A DNA stretch of 64,000 bases, taken from the NCBI RefSeq assembly GCF_014596565.1, contig NZ_NOIN01000007.1, positions 62,001 through 126,000 of the forward strand, in the 5' to 3' direction. Made by a program: the position numbers and the translations under genes. Source of the DNA: Pseudomonas sp. PSB18 (GTDB taxonomy: Bacteria; Pseudomonadota; Gammaproteobacteria; Pseudomonadales; Pseudomonadaceae). The notes under the pieces are model-generated. The model worked only from the letters and a program-made list of their open reading frames with translations. It was not told the DNA's origin and did not search any database. Each line of letters starts with the position of its first letter. The stretch's first letter is position 1. This document shows, piece by piece, positions 54,631 to 63,190 of the stretch.

Positions 54631-55077
54631 TCATTGCCCTCCCGCCAGGCGACCCAGCGGGGCCAGGCCGGAACTCAGCGAGCGGTTGATGGTGCCGGAG
54701 ATCGCACCACCGCCGCCGCCACCGTGGCCGGCGCTCATACCGGGCATGCCGTTGGGGTTGGTCACGACGTTCAGGCCTTGCACACCGGTGTTTGTGTTGA
54801 TGGTGCTGCGGATCGACGAGCCGCTGGCGACGCTGGCAAATTCGCCGTCGCTCAGTTCGGTGCTGGCGGTCGCTTGGCTGATTCGATCGGAAGGGTTGGC
54901 ATTGACGGTGGTCGGGTAGGGGTCCTTGCCACCGTTGCGACCAATATGGACGGGCTGTACGTCACGGTTGAGGACGATGACGCCGTTGCCCTCGGCCTGT
55001 ACCGATAGGCTGAACGTCGCGCCGGCGGCGCAGCTGATCAACAGCAGGACGGTCAAACTTCTATCGAAAGTCCCCAC
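54631..55077 (-). CDS. fapA: Amyloid chaperone/regulator FapA
   Basis: A 148-residue periplasmic protein, first gene of the fap operon; FapA influences fibre composition and subunit handling. GTG start with AAGGA nine bases upstream; signal peptide (MGTFDRSLTVLLLISCAAGA, cut near VQA/E). The mature part includes a Gly tract (GHGGGGGGAISG) and the conserved tail INRSLSSGLAPLGRLAGGQ. An out-of-frame ATG three bases upstream leads quickly to a stop. The sigma-54 promoter at 55135-55148 lies 58 bases upstream of the start codon. Confidence 0.9.
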   Translation of the reverse strand: MGTFDRSLTVLLLISCAAGATFSLSVQAEGNGVIVLNRDVQPVHIGRNGGKDPYPTTVNANPSDRISQATASTELSDGEFASVASGSSIRSTINTNTGVQGLNVVTNPNGMPGMSAGHGGGGGGAISGTINRSLSSGLAPLGRLAGGQ

Positions 55078-55416
55078 GGCATCGATTCCTTCTTCGGTGG
55101 GCTGGCTCGGATCCAGCGTTGCGAAGTGGGGAGAGCAGATGTCGTGCCGGTTTTCTAAAGGTCTTTTAATTCAATGGGTTGATCGTTAGGGCGTAACGGC
55201 TGATGCGGGATCTGTTTCATGGTTGAGACAAGACTCATGACGGTCAATAGGCCATCAGCTGGCCAGTGGCTCTGGATCCAGGCTCTTGAAGGGGTGTTTC
55301 AGTGACTTGACAGTCAGGGTGAAAAACCGTTGAAACAGCCTTGGATCCGGGTTTGCCGCGACGGGGATGTTTCAAGAGTGGAACAGGATGGCCATATGCT
55401 GCCTAACCAACGGCAG
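55078..55416. other. Intergenic region upstream of fapA
   Basis: The 339-base gap between fapA and the NadR-like kinase gene holds the sigma-54 element at 55135-55148. The remainder (55149-55416) has no gene I can support and presumably carries enhancer sites for the activator. Confidence 0.5.
55135..55148 (-). promoter_or_regulatory. Sigma-54 (RpoN) promoter of the fap operon
   Basis: On the minus strand the sequence reads CGGCACGACATCTGCT: GG at -24 (55148-55147), ten bases, then GC at -12 (55136-55135). It matches the TGGCACG-N4-TTGC consensus with only a C for T before GG and C for T before TGC. The implied start site is about 45 bases before the fapA GTG, with AAGGA in the leader. Confidence 0.75.
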
Positions 55417-55941
55417 TCAGGCCTGGAGCAGTTGGGTGACGGCTGCGAACACCTGGGCCTGGCGTTGTGCCCAGTCACCTTCGATCACTTGGAACGGTTG
55501 CTGATGTTGAATCAGCCAGTTTCTGATGGCTGCGAAGAATTGCAGGCGTTGCGCCAGTTCAGGCTGGCAGCGCAGGCCGTCGCTGGTCCATTCGACCTGC
55601 TCGGGGCTCAGCAGCAGATGCAGGTCGTAATGACGTCCCAGCAAGGCTGGCTCCAGCCAGTCCGGGCAGTCGCCGAACAGGGTCCGGCTCCAGAGGATAT
55701 TGCTCAACAGATGGGTATCGAGGATCAGCAGCGTCGGTTGCCGGGCCCTGGCTGCGTCTTCCCAGGCCAGTTGTCCGATGGCGATATCGGGAATGTCGTC
55801 CAGGCAGGTGTCGCGGGGGTGCTGTTCCATGAAGTGGCGAACGTACTCATCTACCCGCAAGCCACCGAAGTGTTCTTGCAGTTGCCTGGCCAGCCAGCTT
55901 TTGCCGGCAGATTCGGGGCCGGTCAGCACCACCACCTTCAT
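55417..55941 (-). CDS. NadR-like nicotinamide riboside kinase
   Basis: A 174-residue P-loop kinase resembling the C-terminal ribosylnicotinamide kinase domain of NadR: Walker A VLTGPESAGKSWLARQLQ at residues 5-22, YVRHFMEQHP, LLILDTHLLSNILWSRTLFG and the lid region ERQLFF-like QPELAQRLQFFAAIR. It should phosphorylate nicotinamide riboside to NMN. The ATG overlaps the pnuC stop by four bases; a longer frame is rejected. It has no NMN adenylyltransferase domain, unlike E. coli NadR. Confidence 0.82.
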   Translation of the reverse strand: MKVVVLTGPESAGKSWLARQLQEHFGGLRVDEYVRHFMEQHPRDTCLDDIPDIAIGQLAWEDAARARQPTLLILDTHLLSNILWSRTLFGDCPDWLEPALLGRHYDLHLLLSPEQVEWTSDGLRCQPELAQRLQFFAAIRNWLIQHQQPFQVIEGDWAQRQAQVFAAVTQLLQA

Positions 55942-56501
55942 GCGCGCAGGGCCGGGTCGGTGCGCCATTCCCGCCAGCCTTGCACGGCCAGCAGGGTGAA
56001 CAGGGCATAGAGTGCTGCGGTCAGGTACAGCCCTTTGTAGGTAAACAGGCCAACGAAGATCACATCCAGGGCAATCCACAAAGGCCAGCATTGCACGCGC
56101 TTCTGTGCCATCCACCACTGGGCTACCAGGCTGAAGCCGGTGAGTGCCGCATCGAGCCAGGGTTGGGCGGCATCGGTCCAGTGCGCCATGGCGGCGCCCA
56201 GCACCAGACTGCCCGCGGCCCCGGCGGTCAGGCCAAGCAGCACCGACGGTCCGCCCAGTCGTGTGACCTGGCGTCCGTCATGATGTTGGCCGGCACGGGT
56301 CCATTGCCACCAGCCATACAGTTGAAGCGCGGCATAGACCACTTGCAACAGCATGTCCGAGTACAACTTCACGTCGTAGAAAATCCAGCTGTACAGCACC
56401 ACCATGACCAGGCCGATCGGCCAGCACCAGGGGTTCTGCTTGACGGTCAACCAGACAGCGATCACGCCGAGGGCTGCGGCAAACAGTTCAAGCCCGGACA
56501 T
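55938..56501 (-). CDS. pnuC: Nicotinamide riboside transporter PnuC
   Basis: A 187-residue inner-membrane transporter with about seven membrane segments and PnuC motifs (NPWCWPIGLVMVVLYSWIFY; YAALQLYGWWQWTRAG; WIALDVIFVGLFTYKGLYLT). It imports nicotinamide riboside, which the coupled kinase traps as NMN. Translationally coupled to the kinase gene by a 4-base overlap. No thiamine or NAD riboswitch was seen upstream. Confidence 0.93.
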   Translation of the reverse strand: MSGLELFAAALGVIAVWLTVKQNPWCWPIGLVMVVLYSWIFYDVKLYSDMLLQVVYAALQLYGWWQWTRAGQHHDGRQVTRLGGPSVLLGLTAGAAGSLVLGAAMAHWTDAAQPWLDAALTGFSLVAQWWMAQKRVQCWPLWIALDVIFVGLFTYKGLYLTAALYALFTLLAVQGWREWRTDPALRA

Positions 56502-56590
56502 GGCGGTTCCTTGGGGAATGGAAAAGGGGGGCGATTGTAAACGTTATGGCGGGGGCAGCTCCAACATCAATGTTGGATGTGCCGGCGTTA

Positions 56591-56680
56591 TCGCGAGCAG
56601 GCTCGCTCCCACATGGGTTTCAGGTTGAGTGCGAGATCTGTGGTCGCCAGCAGGTCCTGTGGGAGCGAGCCTGCTCGCGA
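56591..56680. repeat. REP pair (REPIN-like), divergent
   Basis: Inverted REP copies at 56591-56613 and 56658-56680 with 44 bases between, in the gap between the chemoreceptor stop and pnuC. Confidence 0.85.
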
Positions 56681-56725
56681 TAGCGGTGGATCAGCTTGCA
56701 CCCATGCTGGATGCAAGCTTTGCTC

Positions 56726-58360
56726 TTAAACCCGGAACTGTTTGAGCAGGCCGTTCAGTTGTTCGCTCAATGCCTTGAGGCGTGTGCTTGCCAGGCTGGA
56801 CTGTTCCGCCGCCAGGGCGGTGCTGTGGGAGAGACCGGCGGCCTGGGTGACGTTCTGGTTGATGTCCTCTACCACGTGGGCCTGTTGCAGGGTGGCACTG
56901 GCGATGGAGGCGTTCAGGCTGTTGAGATTGCGCAGGGCCTGGCCGATGGCGTTGAGGCTGGCGCCCGCCAGTCCGGCCTGTTCGATGGTCAGTTGCGAGG
57001 CGCGGCTGCTGTCACTGATGACTTTCACCGCGGCTTCGGAGTGAGTTTGCAAGCGCTCGATCATCCCCTGGATCTCGGCGGTGGACTTCTGCGTGCGCTG
57101 GGCCAGCAACCTCACCTCATCGGCCACCACCGCAAACCCCCGGCCTTGCTCCCCGGCACGAGCGGCCTCGATCGCGGCGTTGAGGGCCAACAGGTTGGTC
57201 TGTTCGGCGATGGAACGGATGACCTCCAGCACGCTGCCGATCTGGGTGCTTTCGCTGGCCAGGGTCCGAATCACTTCCACCGCTTGATCGATGGTCTGGG
57301 AAAGACGGTCGATCTGCTGCAAGCTGCCATCGATGTTGACCTGACCCTGCTGGGCCTGGGACTCGGCATCGCGCATTTCACTGGCGGCGTGTTCGGCGTT
57401 CTTGGCCACATCCTGCACGCCATAGGTCACTTCGTTGATCGCCGTGGCCACCAGTTCCATTTGCTGCGATTGCTGCTGGCTGCGCTCCTGGGCCTGGGCG
57501 GCGTCGCTGCCCAATTCGCTGGACGATTGCCCCAGAGCGCTGGCCGAAACCTGCAACTGGCTCACCACCTCGCGCAGTTTGGTAGTAAAAGCGTTGAAAT
57601 GTCGCGCCAGTTGGGTGACTTCATCCTGGCCATGGGTGTCGAGGGTACGGGTCAGGTCGCTTTCACCGCTGGCAATGTTGGCCATTGCGTTCACCGTCTC
57701 TTGCAGAGGCCGCACGATGCTGCGCACGATCAAGGTCAACAGCAGGCTCATGATCAGTGCGATTGTCAGGCCGACCAGCGAGGCCTTGATCAGTTGGGCC
57801 TGGAACTCGGCCTGTACGTCATCCACGTACACACCCGAACCGATGATCCAGCCCCAGGGCTCGAACAGTTTGACGTAGGACGTCTTGCCGACCGGCGCCT
57901 CGGCACCCGGTTTCGGCCACAGATAGTTCACCATCCCGGCGCCCTTGGCCTTGGCGATGGTGACCATTTCGTTGAACAGCGCGAAACCGTTCGGGTCGCG
58001 GATCGCCGAGAGGTTCTGGCCTTCGAGCTTCGGGTTGGTGGGGTGCATGATCATGACCGGTGTCAGGTCATTGATCCAGAAATAGTCAGTCTCGTTATAG
58101 CGCAGGCCACGCACGGCGCTGAGGGCCTGCTTCTGGGCGGCTTCGCGGGTCAGGGTACCGGCGGTTTCCAGGCCATGGTAATAGCTCAGCACGCCACTGG
58201 CGGTCTGGACCACATGTTGGGTTTTCTGCACCTTGGCCTGATAGAGATCGCTGTGGATCTGCTTCAGCATCAAGGCGCCCAGCGTGAATACCATCAAGAT
58301 GGCCACGACGAGGATGAGCCACAAGCGTCGGCTGATCGACACATTGCGCAAGCTATTCAT
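56726..58360 (-). CDS. Methyl-accepting chemotaxis protein with single Cache sensor
   Basis: A 544-residue chemoreceptor. TM1 near residues 11-32, a periplasmic single Cache (sCache_2) domain of about 150 residues (YNETDYFWINDLTPVMIMHP, TNPKLEGQNLS, GWIIGSGVYVDDVQ), TM2 near 190-210, HAMP, and the signalling domain with tip EAARAGEQGRGFAVVADEVR. This layout matches receptors for short organic acids such as McpP of P. putida; the ligand here is inferred only from domain type. GGAG lies nine bases before the ATG. Confidence 0.92.
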   Translation of the reverse strand: MNSLRNVSISRRLWLILVVAILMVFTLGALMLKQIHSDLYQAKVQKTQHVVQTASGVLSYYHGLETAGTLTREAAQKQALSAVRGLRYNETDYFWINDLTPVMIMHPTNPKLEGQNLSAIRDPNGFALFNEMVTIAKAKGAGMVNYLWPKPGAEAPVGKTSYVKLFEPWGWIIGSGVYVDDVQAEFQAQLIKASLVGLTIALIMSLLLTLIVRSIVRPLQETVNAMANIASGESDLTRTLDTHGQDEVTQLARHFNAFTTKLREVVSQLQVSASALGQSSSELGSDAAQAQERSQQQSQQMELVATAINEVTYGVQDVAKNAEHAASEMRDAESQAQQGQVNIDGSLQQIDRLSQTIDQAVEVIRTLASESTQIGSVLEVIRSIAEQTNLLALNAAIEAARAGEQGRGFAVVADEVRLLAQRTQKSTAEIQGMIERLQTHSEAAVKVISDSSRASQLTIEQAGLAGASLNAIGQALRNLNSLNASIASATLQQAHVVEDINQNVTQAAGLSHSTALAAEQSSLASTRLKALSEQLNGLLKQFRV

Positions 58361-58575
58361 ACGCTGTCACTCCAGTTTCTTGTTCTTGTCATCCACGGCC
58401 GGTGGATTGCCCCCTGGGCCATAACGCATCGGCGTTATGAGGGCTTGTCTGATAGGATTTCGGCCTCGCGGCGCAAAACCTGAGCCTGCCTTTGATTTTT
58501 CATTGGTTTTTTGGGCAAGGGCGCAGTTATCGTGCACCCGCTGCTCGTATGGGCATGACATTTGATTATCGATGA

Positions 58576-58593
58576 GGCCCTACTGACAGGGCC
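58576..58593. other. Hairpin in the leader of uppP
   Basis: Arms GGCCCT and AGGGCC around ACTGAC, 15 bases before the uppP ATG, next to GGGGGATGA that serves as its ribosome-binding region. It could be a terminator from upstream or a leader hairpin affecting uppP translation. Confidence 0.4.
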
Positions 58594-58608
58594 CTTCTTG
58601 GGGGATGA

Positions 58609-59439
58609 ATGGATTTGTGGACTGCCTTTCAGGCACTGATTCTTGGCATTGTAGAAGGTCTGACGGAATTCCTGCCGATTTCCAGCACGGGGCACCAGAT
58701 CGTTGTCGCCGACTTGCTCGGGTTCGGTGGGGAACGGGCTATGGCGTTCAACATCATCATCCAGTTGGGGGCGATCCTGGCAGTGGTCTGGGAATTCCGT
58801 CGCAAGATCTTCGACGTGGTGTTGGGTTTGCCTACCCAGCCCAGTGCCCGGCGCTTTACCGCCAACCTGTTGATCGCCTTCCTGCCCGCGGTGGTGCTGG
58901 GTGTGCTGTTTGCCGATCTGATCCATGAATACCTATTCAACCCGATTACCGTGGCCGCCGCGCTGGTGGTGGGTGGTTTCATCATGCTGTGGGCCGAGCA
59001 GCGCCAGCACGAAGTACACGCCGACACGGTGGACGACATCACCTGGAAAGATGCAATCAAGGTCGGTCTGGCCCAGTGCCTGGCGATGATTCCCGGCACC
59101 TCCCGTTCCGGCTCGACCATCATCGGCGGGTTGCTGTTCGGCCTTTCGCGCAAGACCGCGACCGAGTTCTCCTTCTTCCTGGCCATGCCGACCATGGTCG
59201 GCGCGGCTGTCTACTCGGGCTACAAATACCGCGCGCTTTTCGTGCCGGCGGACTTCCCGGTGTTCGCCATCGGTTTCGTCACCGCGTTCATCTTCGCCAT
59301 GATCGCCGTCAAGGGGTTGCTGCGGTTCATCGCCAACCACAGCTATGCGGTGTTCGCCTGGTATCGGATCGTGTTCGGCTTGTTGATCCTGGCAACCTGG
59401 CAATTCGGCTGGGTCGACTGGACAAGCGCCCGGCCATGA
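58609..59439 (+). CDS. uppP: Undecaprenyl-diphosphatase UppP (BacA)
   Basis: A 276-residue inner-membrane enzyme that dephosphorylates undecaprenyl pyrophosphate to recycle the lipid carrier of peptidoglycan. Family motifs are VEGLTEFLPISSTGHQIVVA near residue 16 and IPGTSRSGSTIIGGLLFGLS near 160. About eight membrane segments. Its stop overlaps the next gene's ATG by two bases. Confidence 0.95.
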   Translation: MDLWTAFQALILGIVEGLTEFLPISSTGHQIVVADLLGFGGERAMAFNIIIQLGAILAVVWEFRRKIFDVVLGLPTQPSARRFTANLLIAFLPAVVLGVLFADLIHEYLFNPITVAAALVVGGFIMLWAEQRQHEVHADTVDDITWKDAIKVGLAQCLAMIPGTSRSGSTIIGGLLFGLSRKTATEFSFFLAMPTMVGAAVYSGYKYRALFVPADFPVFAIGFVTAFIFAMIAVKGLLRFIANHSYAVFAWYRIVFGLLILATWQFGWVDWTSARP

Positions 59440-59864
59440 ATGATTCCGGCACTCGCAGGCACGCGGCCCGCAATGCGGGCGGCGTCGTGCAGAACCTTCG
59501 GCTCAAGTTGATCGTATTGGCGGTGCTGTGCGCGCTACCGCTGACGGGCTCGCTGCTGCTCGGGCTGCAGGAGGCATCATGGGTGCCTCTGACGGCCTAC
59601 GGTATTGTCAGCGTCGTGGCGTTCCTGCTGTACTGGAGTGACAAGCGCAAGGCGCGTTCCGACGCCTGGCGCACCCCCGAGAACGTGCTGCACGCCGTGG
59701 AGCTGGCCGGCGGCTGGCCCGGGGCGTTACTGGCCCAGCAGGTCTTTCGGCACAAGACCCGCAAGGTGTCGTTTCAGGTGGTGTTCTGGTTCATCGTGCT
59801 GCTGCACCAGGCGTTCTGGGTCGACCAGTTGTTCCTGGGCGGTCATCTGTTGGCCTGGGTTTAA
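59436..59864 (+). CDS. DUF1294 membrane protein
   Basis: A 142-residue protein with DUF1294: TM segments LKLIVLAVLCALPLTGSLLL and PLTAYGIVSVVAFLLYWSDK, then WSDKRKARSDAWRTPENVLH and VELAGGWPGALLAQQVFRHK, and a last TM (FQVVFWFIVLLHQAFWVDQL). Function unknown; DUF1294 sometimes occurs fused to cold-shock domains, absent here. Its ATG overlaps the uppP stop, so it is cotranscribed with uppP. Confidence 0.85.
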   Translation: MNDSGTRRHAARNAGGVVQNLRLKLIVLAVLCALPLTGSLLLGLQEASWVPLTAYGIVSVVAFLLYWSDKRKARSDAWRTPENVLHAVELAGGWPGALLAQQVFRHKTRKVSFQVVFWFIVLLHQAFWVDQLFLGGHLLAWV

Positions 59865-59866
59865 TA

Positions 59867-60220
59867 TCACGGCAATAGCAACCCGACCTGCGTGCGCTTG
59901 GGCAGCTTGCTGACCACCAGCTGGTGGGAACGCCGCAGCAGGCCATGCAGTTCTTCGGCCCCCAAGGGGTAGGGCGTGTGCATGATGATCCACTGGGCCC
60001 GCGCCAGGTACGGGGCAGGATGGATGCCCGGTCGATCGCAATGCCCCAGGAACAGGTCCTTGTCGACCTTGAACGCCAATGAATCGCTGCGTAGCCCCTG
60101 CAGGGCGAACATCTTGTTCCCGGCGATGGAAAACACTCGCACGCCGCCCCATTTGTAATCTTCCCTGGCGCCAGGCAGGCTCAGGCAAAACCGTGCGACA
60201 TCCTCTTCGCTCAAACTCAT
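59867..60220 (-). CDS. MmcQ/YjbR family protein
   Basis: A 117-residue protein of the YjbR/MmcQ (CyaY-like fold) family: FCLSLPGAREDYKWGGVRVF, NKMFALQGLRSDSLAFKVDK, then YPLGAEELHGLLRRSHQLVV. These proteins are predicted DNA-binding but function is unknown. AAAGGA precedes the ATG at 60220, which overlaps the LysR stop by four bases. Confidence 0.85.
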   Translation of the reverse strand: MSLSEEDVARFCLSLPGAREDYKWGGVRVFSIAGNKMFALQGLRSDSLAFKVDKDLFLGHCDRPGIHPAPYLARAQWIIMHTPYPLGAEELHGLLRRSHQLVVSKLPKRTQVGLLLP

Positions 60221-61125
60221 AACGTCCTTTCTCCACAAAGATTGAAGGCTTCCACCAGATGGTCGAGCCATGCGCGTACCGCCGGCAACATGCCGCGTCG
60301 ATGGGGATAGACCGCCTGCAGCCAGCCATCGGGCAGGGACCATCCCGGTAACAATTCCACCAGTGTGCCGTCCGTCAACTCCTGCTCGCAATACATGCTC
60401 GGCAATAAGGTAAAACCCAGGCCGGCGAGAACGCAGGCGCGACGCACAATGAAATCGTCGATGCCCAGGCGTGCTTCCAGGGCCAGTTCGGCGACCTGTC
60501 CGTCGGTGCTGTGCAGGCGCAGATGCACCAGGCGATCACTCTCAAGCGCCCCGAGTACCGGAACCTGCTTGAGGTCCTCCGGGGTTTCTATCCGTCGCCC
60601 TTCGACGAACGCCGGGCTGGCGACCATGATCAACCGTGCCTGACGCAAGCGGCGGGTCATCAGCAATGGGTCTTCGTCACCCAGGTCACGCACGCGCAAC
60701 GCGACGTCGATGCCCTCGCTCACCAGGTCGACGCGGCGATTGACCAGAATCATCTCCAACTGGACCTGAGGATATTTTTCCAGGAAATCGGCCACCACCC
60801 CGGCCAGGATTTCGTGGGCCAGTCCCACCGGGCTCGAAACCCGAAGCCGGCCGCGGGGCGCACTGGACATGCTCGCCACCGCTTCATCGGCCATTTCCGC
60901 CTCCAGCAAGATGGCCTGGCAATGGCGCAGGTAACGTTCGCCCACCGCCGTCAGTTTCAATCGGCGGGTGGTGCGTTGCAGCAGGCGGGCGCCGAGGCGG
61001 TCTTCCAGTTCGGCAATACGCCGGGACAGTCGCGACTTGGGGATGCCAAGGGTCCTTCCGGCTGCGGCGAAGCCACCGGCTTCGACCACTTTGGCGAAAT
61101 AGTAGAGATCGTTGAGGTCTTGCAT
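60217..61125 (-). CDS. LysR-family regulator
   Basis: A 302-residue LysR regulator: HTH from LNDLYYFAKVVEAGGFAAAG and IPKSRLSRRIAELEDRLGAR, C-terminal effector domain. The ATG at 61125 begins the HTH; an upstream frame lacks support. It is divergent from the azoreductase gene with 128 bases between and coupled to the YjbR-type gene, so it may control both (inference). Confidence 0.9.
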   Translation of the reverse strand: MQDLNDLYYFAKVVEAGGFAAAGRTLGIPKSRLSRRIAELEDRLGARLLQRTTRRLKLTAVGERYLRHCQAILLEAEMADEAVASMSSAPRGRLRVSSPVGLAHEILAGVVADFLEKYPQVQLEMILVNRRVDLVSEGIDVALRVRDLGDEDPLLMTRRLRQARLIMVASPAFVEGRRIETPEDLKQVPVLGALESDRLVHLRLHSTDGQVAELALEARLGIDDFIVRRACVLAGLGFTLLPSMYCEQELTDGTLVELLPGWSLPDGWLQAVYPHRRGMLPAVRAWLDHLVEAFNLCGERTL

Positions 61126-61253
61126 GGCGGGCTCGATTGTCCTGTCAGTAGAACGAACTATCGCATCATAGGCGGCTAATCGGCTATTGGTTTCATCGGT
61201 AGGATGGTCCCCATTCGATCGCCCGGTAGCGATCCTCATTGGAGAGCACTCAT

Positions 61254-61862
61254 ATGAAACTTCTGCACATTGATTCGAGCATCCTCGGCGACAACTCCGC
61301 TTCCCGCCAACTGAGCCGTGACGTGGTCGAAGCCTGGAAAGCCGCCGAAGCGGACGTGGTCGTGACTTATCGCGACCTGGCCGCCGATGCGATCAGTCAC
61401 TTTTCCGCGCAGACACTGGTTGCGGCCGGCACCAGCGCCGAATTGCGTGACGCCGCGTTGCAGCATGAAGCCGACCTCAGTGCTGCCGCGCTGGCTGAGT
61501 TCCTCGCGGCGGATGCAGTCGTGATCGCTGCGCCGATGTACAACTTCACCGTTCCAACCCAGCTCAAGGCCTGGATCGACCGCATTGCCGTGGCCGGGCA
61601 GACGTTCAGCTACACCGAAGCCGGTCCGCAGGGCCTGTGTGGCGGTAAGAAGCTGGTGATCGTTTCCACTGCCGGCGGCCTGCATGCCGGTCAGCCGAGC
61701 GGTGTGGGTCATGAAGATTACTTGAAACTGCTGTTCGGTTTCCTGGGTATCACCGACATCGAGATCGTCCGTGCCGAGGGCCTGGCCTACGGTGATGACA
61801 TGCGCAACAAGGCCATGAGCGACGCCAAGGCACAGATCGGCGAACAGTTCGCCGCCGCGTAA
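61254..61862 (+). CDS. azoR: FMN-dependent NADH-azoreductase
   Basis: A 202-residue flavodoxin-like quinone/azo reductase. Motifs: LHIDSSILGDNSASRQLSRD at residues 4-23, IAAPMYNFTVPTQLKAWIDR near 90, and IVSTAGGLHAGQPSGVGHED. GGAGAG lies eight bases before the ATG at 61254. Such enzymes reduce quinones and azo compounds and often answer to LysR regulators sensing electrophiles. Confidence 0.93.
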   Translation: MKLLHIDSSILGDNSASRQLSRDVVEAWKAAEADVVVTYRDLAADAISHFSAQTLVAAGTSAELRDAALQHEADLSAAALAEFLAADAVVIAAPMYNFTVPTQLKAWIDRIAVAGQTFSYTEAGPQGLCGGKKLVIVSTAGGLHAGQPSGVGHEDYLKLLFGFLGITDIEIVRAEGLAYGDDMRNKAMSDAKAQIGEQFAAA

Positions 61863-61896
61863 GGCCCGCGCAGATTCATCAAGCCCTGAAATCCCT

Positions 61897-61984
61897 GTGG
61901 GAGCGAGCCTGCTCGCGATGACGGTGTATCAGTCAGATCATTGCTGACTGGCCCACCGCTTTCGCGAGCAGGCTCGCTCCCACA
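61897..61984. repeat. REP pair (REPIN-like), convergent
   Basis: Inverted REP copies at 61897-61919 and 61962-61984 with 42 bases between, 34 bases after the azoR stop. Confidence 0.85.
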
Positions 61985-62152
61985 CTGGTTTTTCGGTGGT
62001 GGTGAGAGTTGCGTCCCCGCCTTTCACATTGATGAATATCGAAACCTTCGTAAAACGCTGTATTCTGTTCACCGGGCTTTTGGCGCAGGTCGTGCAAGTC
62101 CAGGCAGCGAGCGACAGGGCCTTCCTGTCCGCTGGTGAAGGTGGATGATTCG

Positions 62153-63190
62153 ATGACACGTCTTGGTGCAGGGATATTGCTTTGTCTGCTCGGCAGCCTG
62201 GTTACGGTGCAGGCCGCACCGGCGTTGCACCCTCATTGGAGTGCCGGCTTTCATGAGTTGAGCTTTCTCGACCCACTGGATCACCAGCCGATGCACGCCA
62301 TCGCGTTCTATCCGTCCCCCGCCAGGGAGCAAACCAGCCAACTGGGTGGCTATCAGATCGATGCTGCACCGGATGCCCAAATCGCCATCGGCCGCTTTCC
62401 AATGTTGATGCTGTCCCACGGCAACACGGGTACACCGCTGGCCCTGCACGACCTGGCGACCTCACTGGCACGTCAGGGGTTCGTCGTGGTCGCGGTGATC
62501 CACCCTGGCGACAACGCCCAGGACCATAGCCGGCTGGGGACCCTGAGCAACCTCTACGGGCGGCCGATCCAGATTTCCGAGGCAATCACCGCGACGCTTA
62601 ACGATCCGATGCTGTCGCCGTTCGTCAATGCCGGGCAGGTGGGGGTGATCGGCTATTCCGCCGGTGGGGAAACCGCATTGATCCTGTCCGGCGCCACGCC
62701 TGATCTCAATCGCCTGCGCCGTTACTGTCAGGAACGGCCGGACGACCGCGACGCCTGCAACACCCAGGGCGAGCTGATTGCCGATCGCGACGATCTGCAA
62801 CCAATGGCCGATCCCAGGGTGCGGGCACTGCTGTTGATGGCGCCACTGAGCCTGAAGTTCGGTCGTCATACCTTGGCCGATGTCCATGTACCGGTGCTGC
62901 TGTACAGCGGCGACGGTGACAAACTGGTGGCCTTCGACAAGAATGCTGCCGCACTGGCTCGCAAACTGCCCACCGCGCCGGATTTCAAGACCTTGGCCGG
63001 GGCAGGGCACTTTGTCTTCCTGGCGCCATGCACGGAGGAGCAGATTGCCGCGATGCCTGCACTGTGCACTGATGCCGATGGTGTCGACCGCAAGGACATC
63101 CACCGCACCATGATTTCCGAAGCCGGGCGTTTCTTCAGCCAGGCCCTGGGCAAACCGACCCGGGCCGGTATGCGCACGGCCGATCAGTAA
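62153..63190 (+). CDS. Exported alpha/beta hydrolase (dienelactone-hydrolase-like)
   Basis: A 345-residue protein with signal peptide (MTRLGAGILLCLLGSLVTVQ, cut near AA/P). The nucleophile elbow is VGVIGYSAGGETAL, an acid lies in LLYSGDGDKLVAFD, and the His in LAGAGHFVFLAPC. This fits dienelactone hydrolase/platelet-activating-factor acetylhydrolase-like periplasmic enzymes. The ATG at 62153 has AAGGTGG about eight bases upstream; an earlier GTG does not. Confidence 0.85.
   Translation: MTRLGAGILLCLLGSLVTVQAAPALHPHWSAGFHELSFLDPLDHQPMHAIAFYPSPAREQTSQLGGYQIDAAPDAQIAIGRFPMLMLSHGNTGTPLALHDLATSLARQGFVVVAVIHPGDNAQDHSRLGTLSNLYGRPIQISEAITATLNDPMLSPFVNAGQVGVIGYSAGGETALILSGATPDLNRLRRYCQERPDDRDACNTQGELIADRDDLQPMADPRVRALLLMAPLSLKFGRHTLADVHVPVLLYSGDGDKLVAFDKNAAALARKLPTAPDFKTLAGAGHFVFLAPCTEEQIAAMPALCTDADGVDRKDIHRTMISEAGRFFSQALGKPTRAGMRTADQ

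Noticed and set aside
56696..58483. 595-codon open frame on the plus strand
   Set aside because: Antisense to the second chemoreceptor gene; no domain or RBS.
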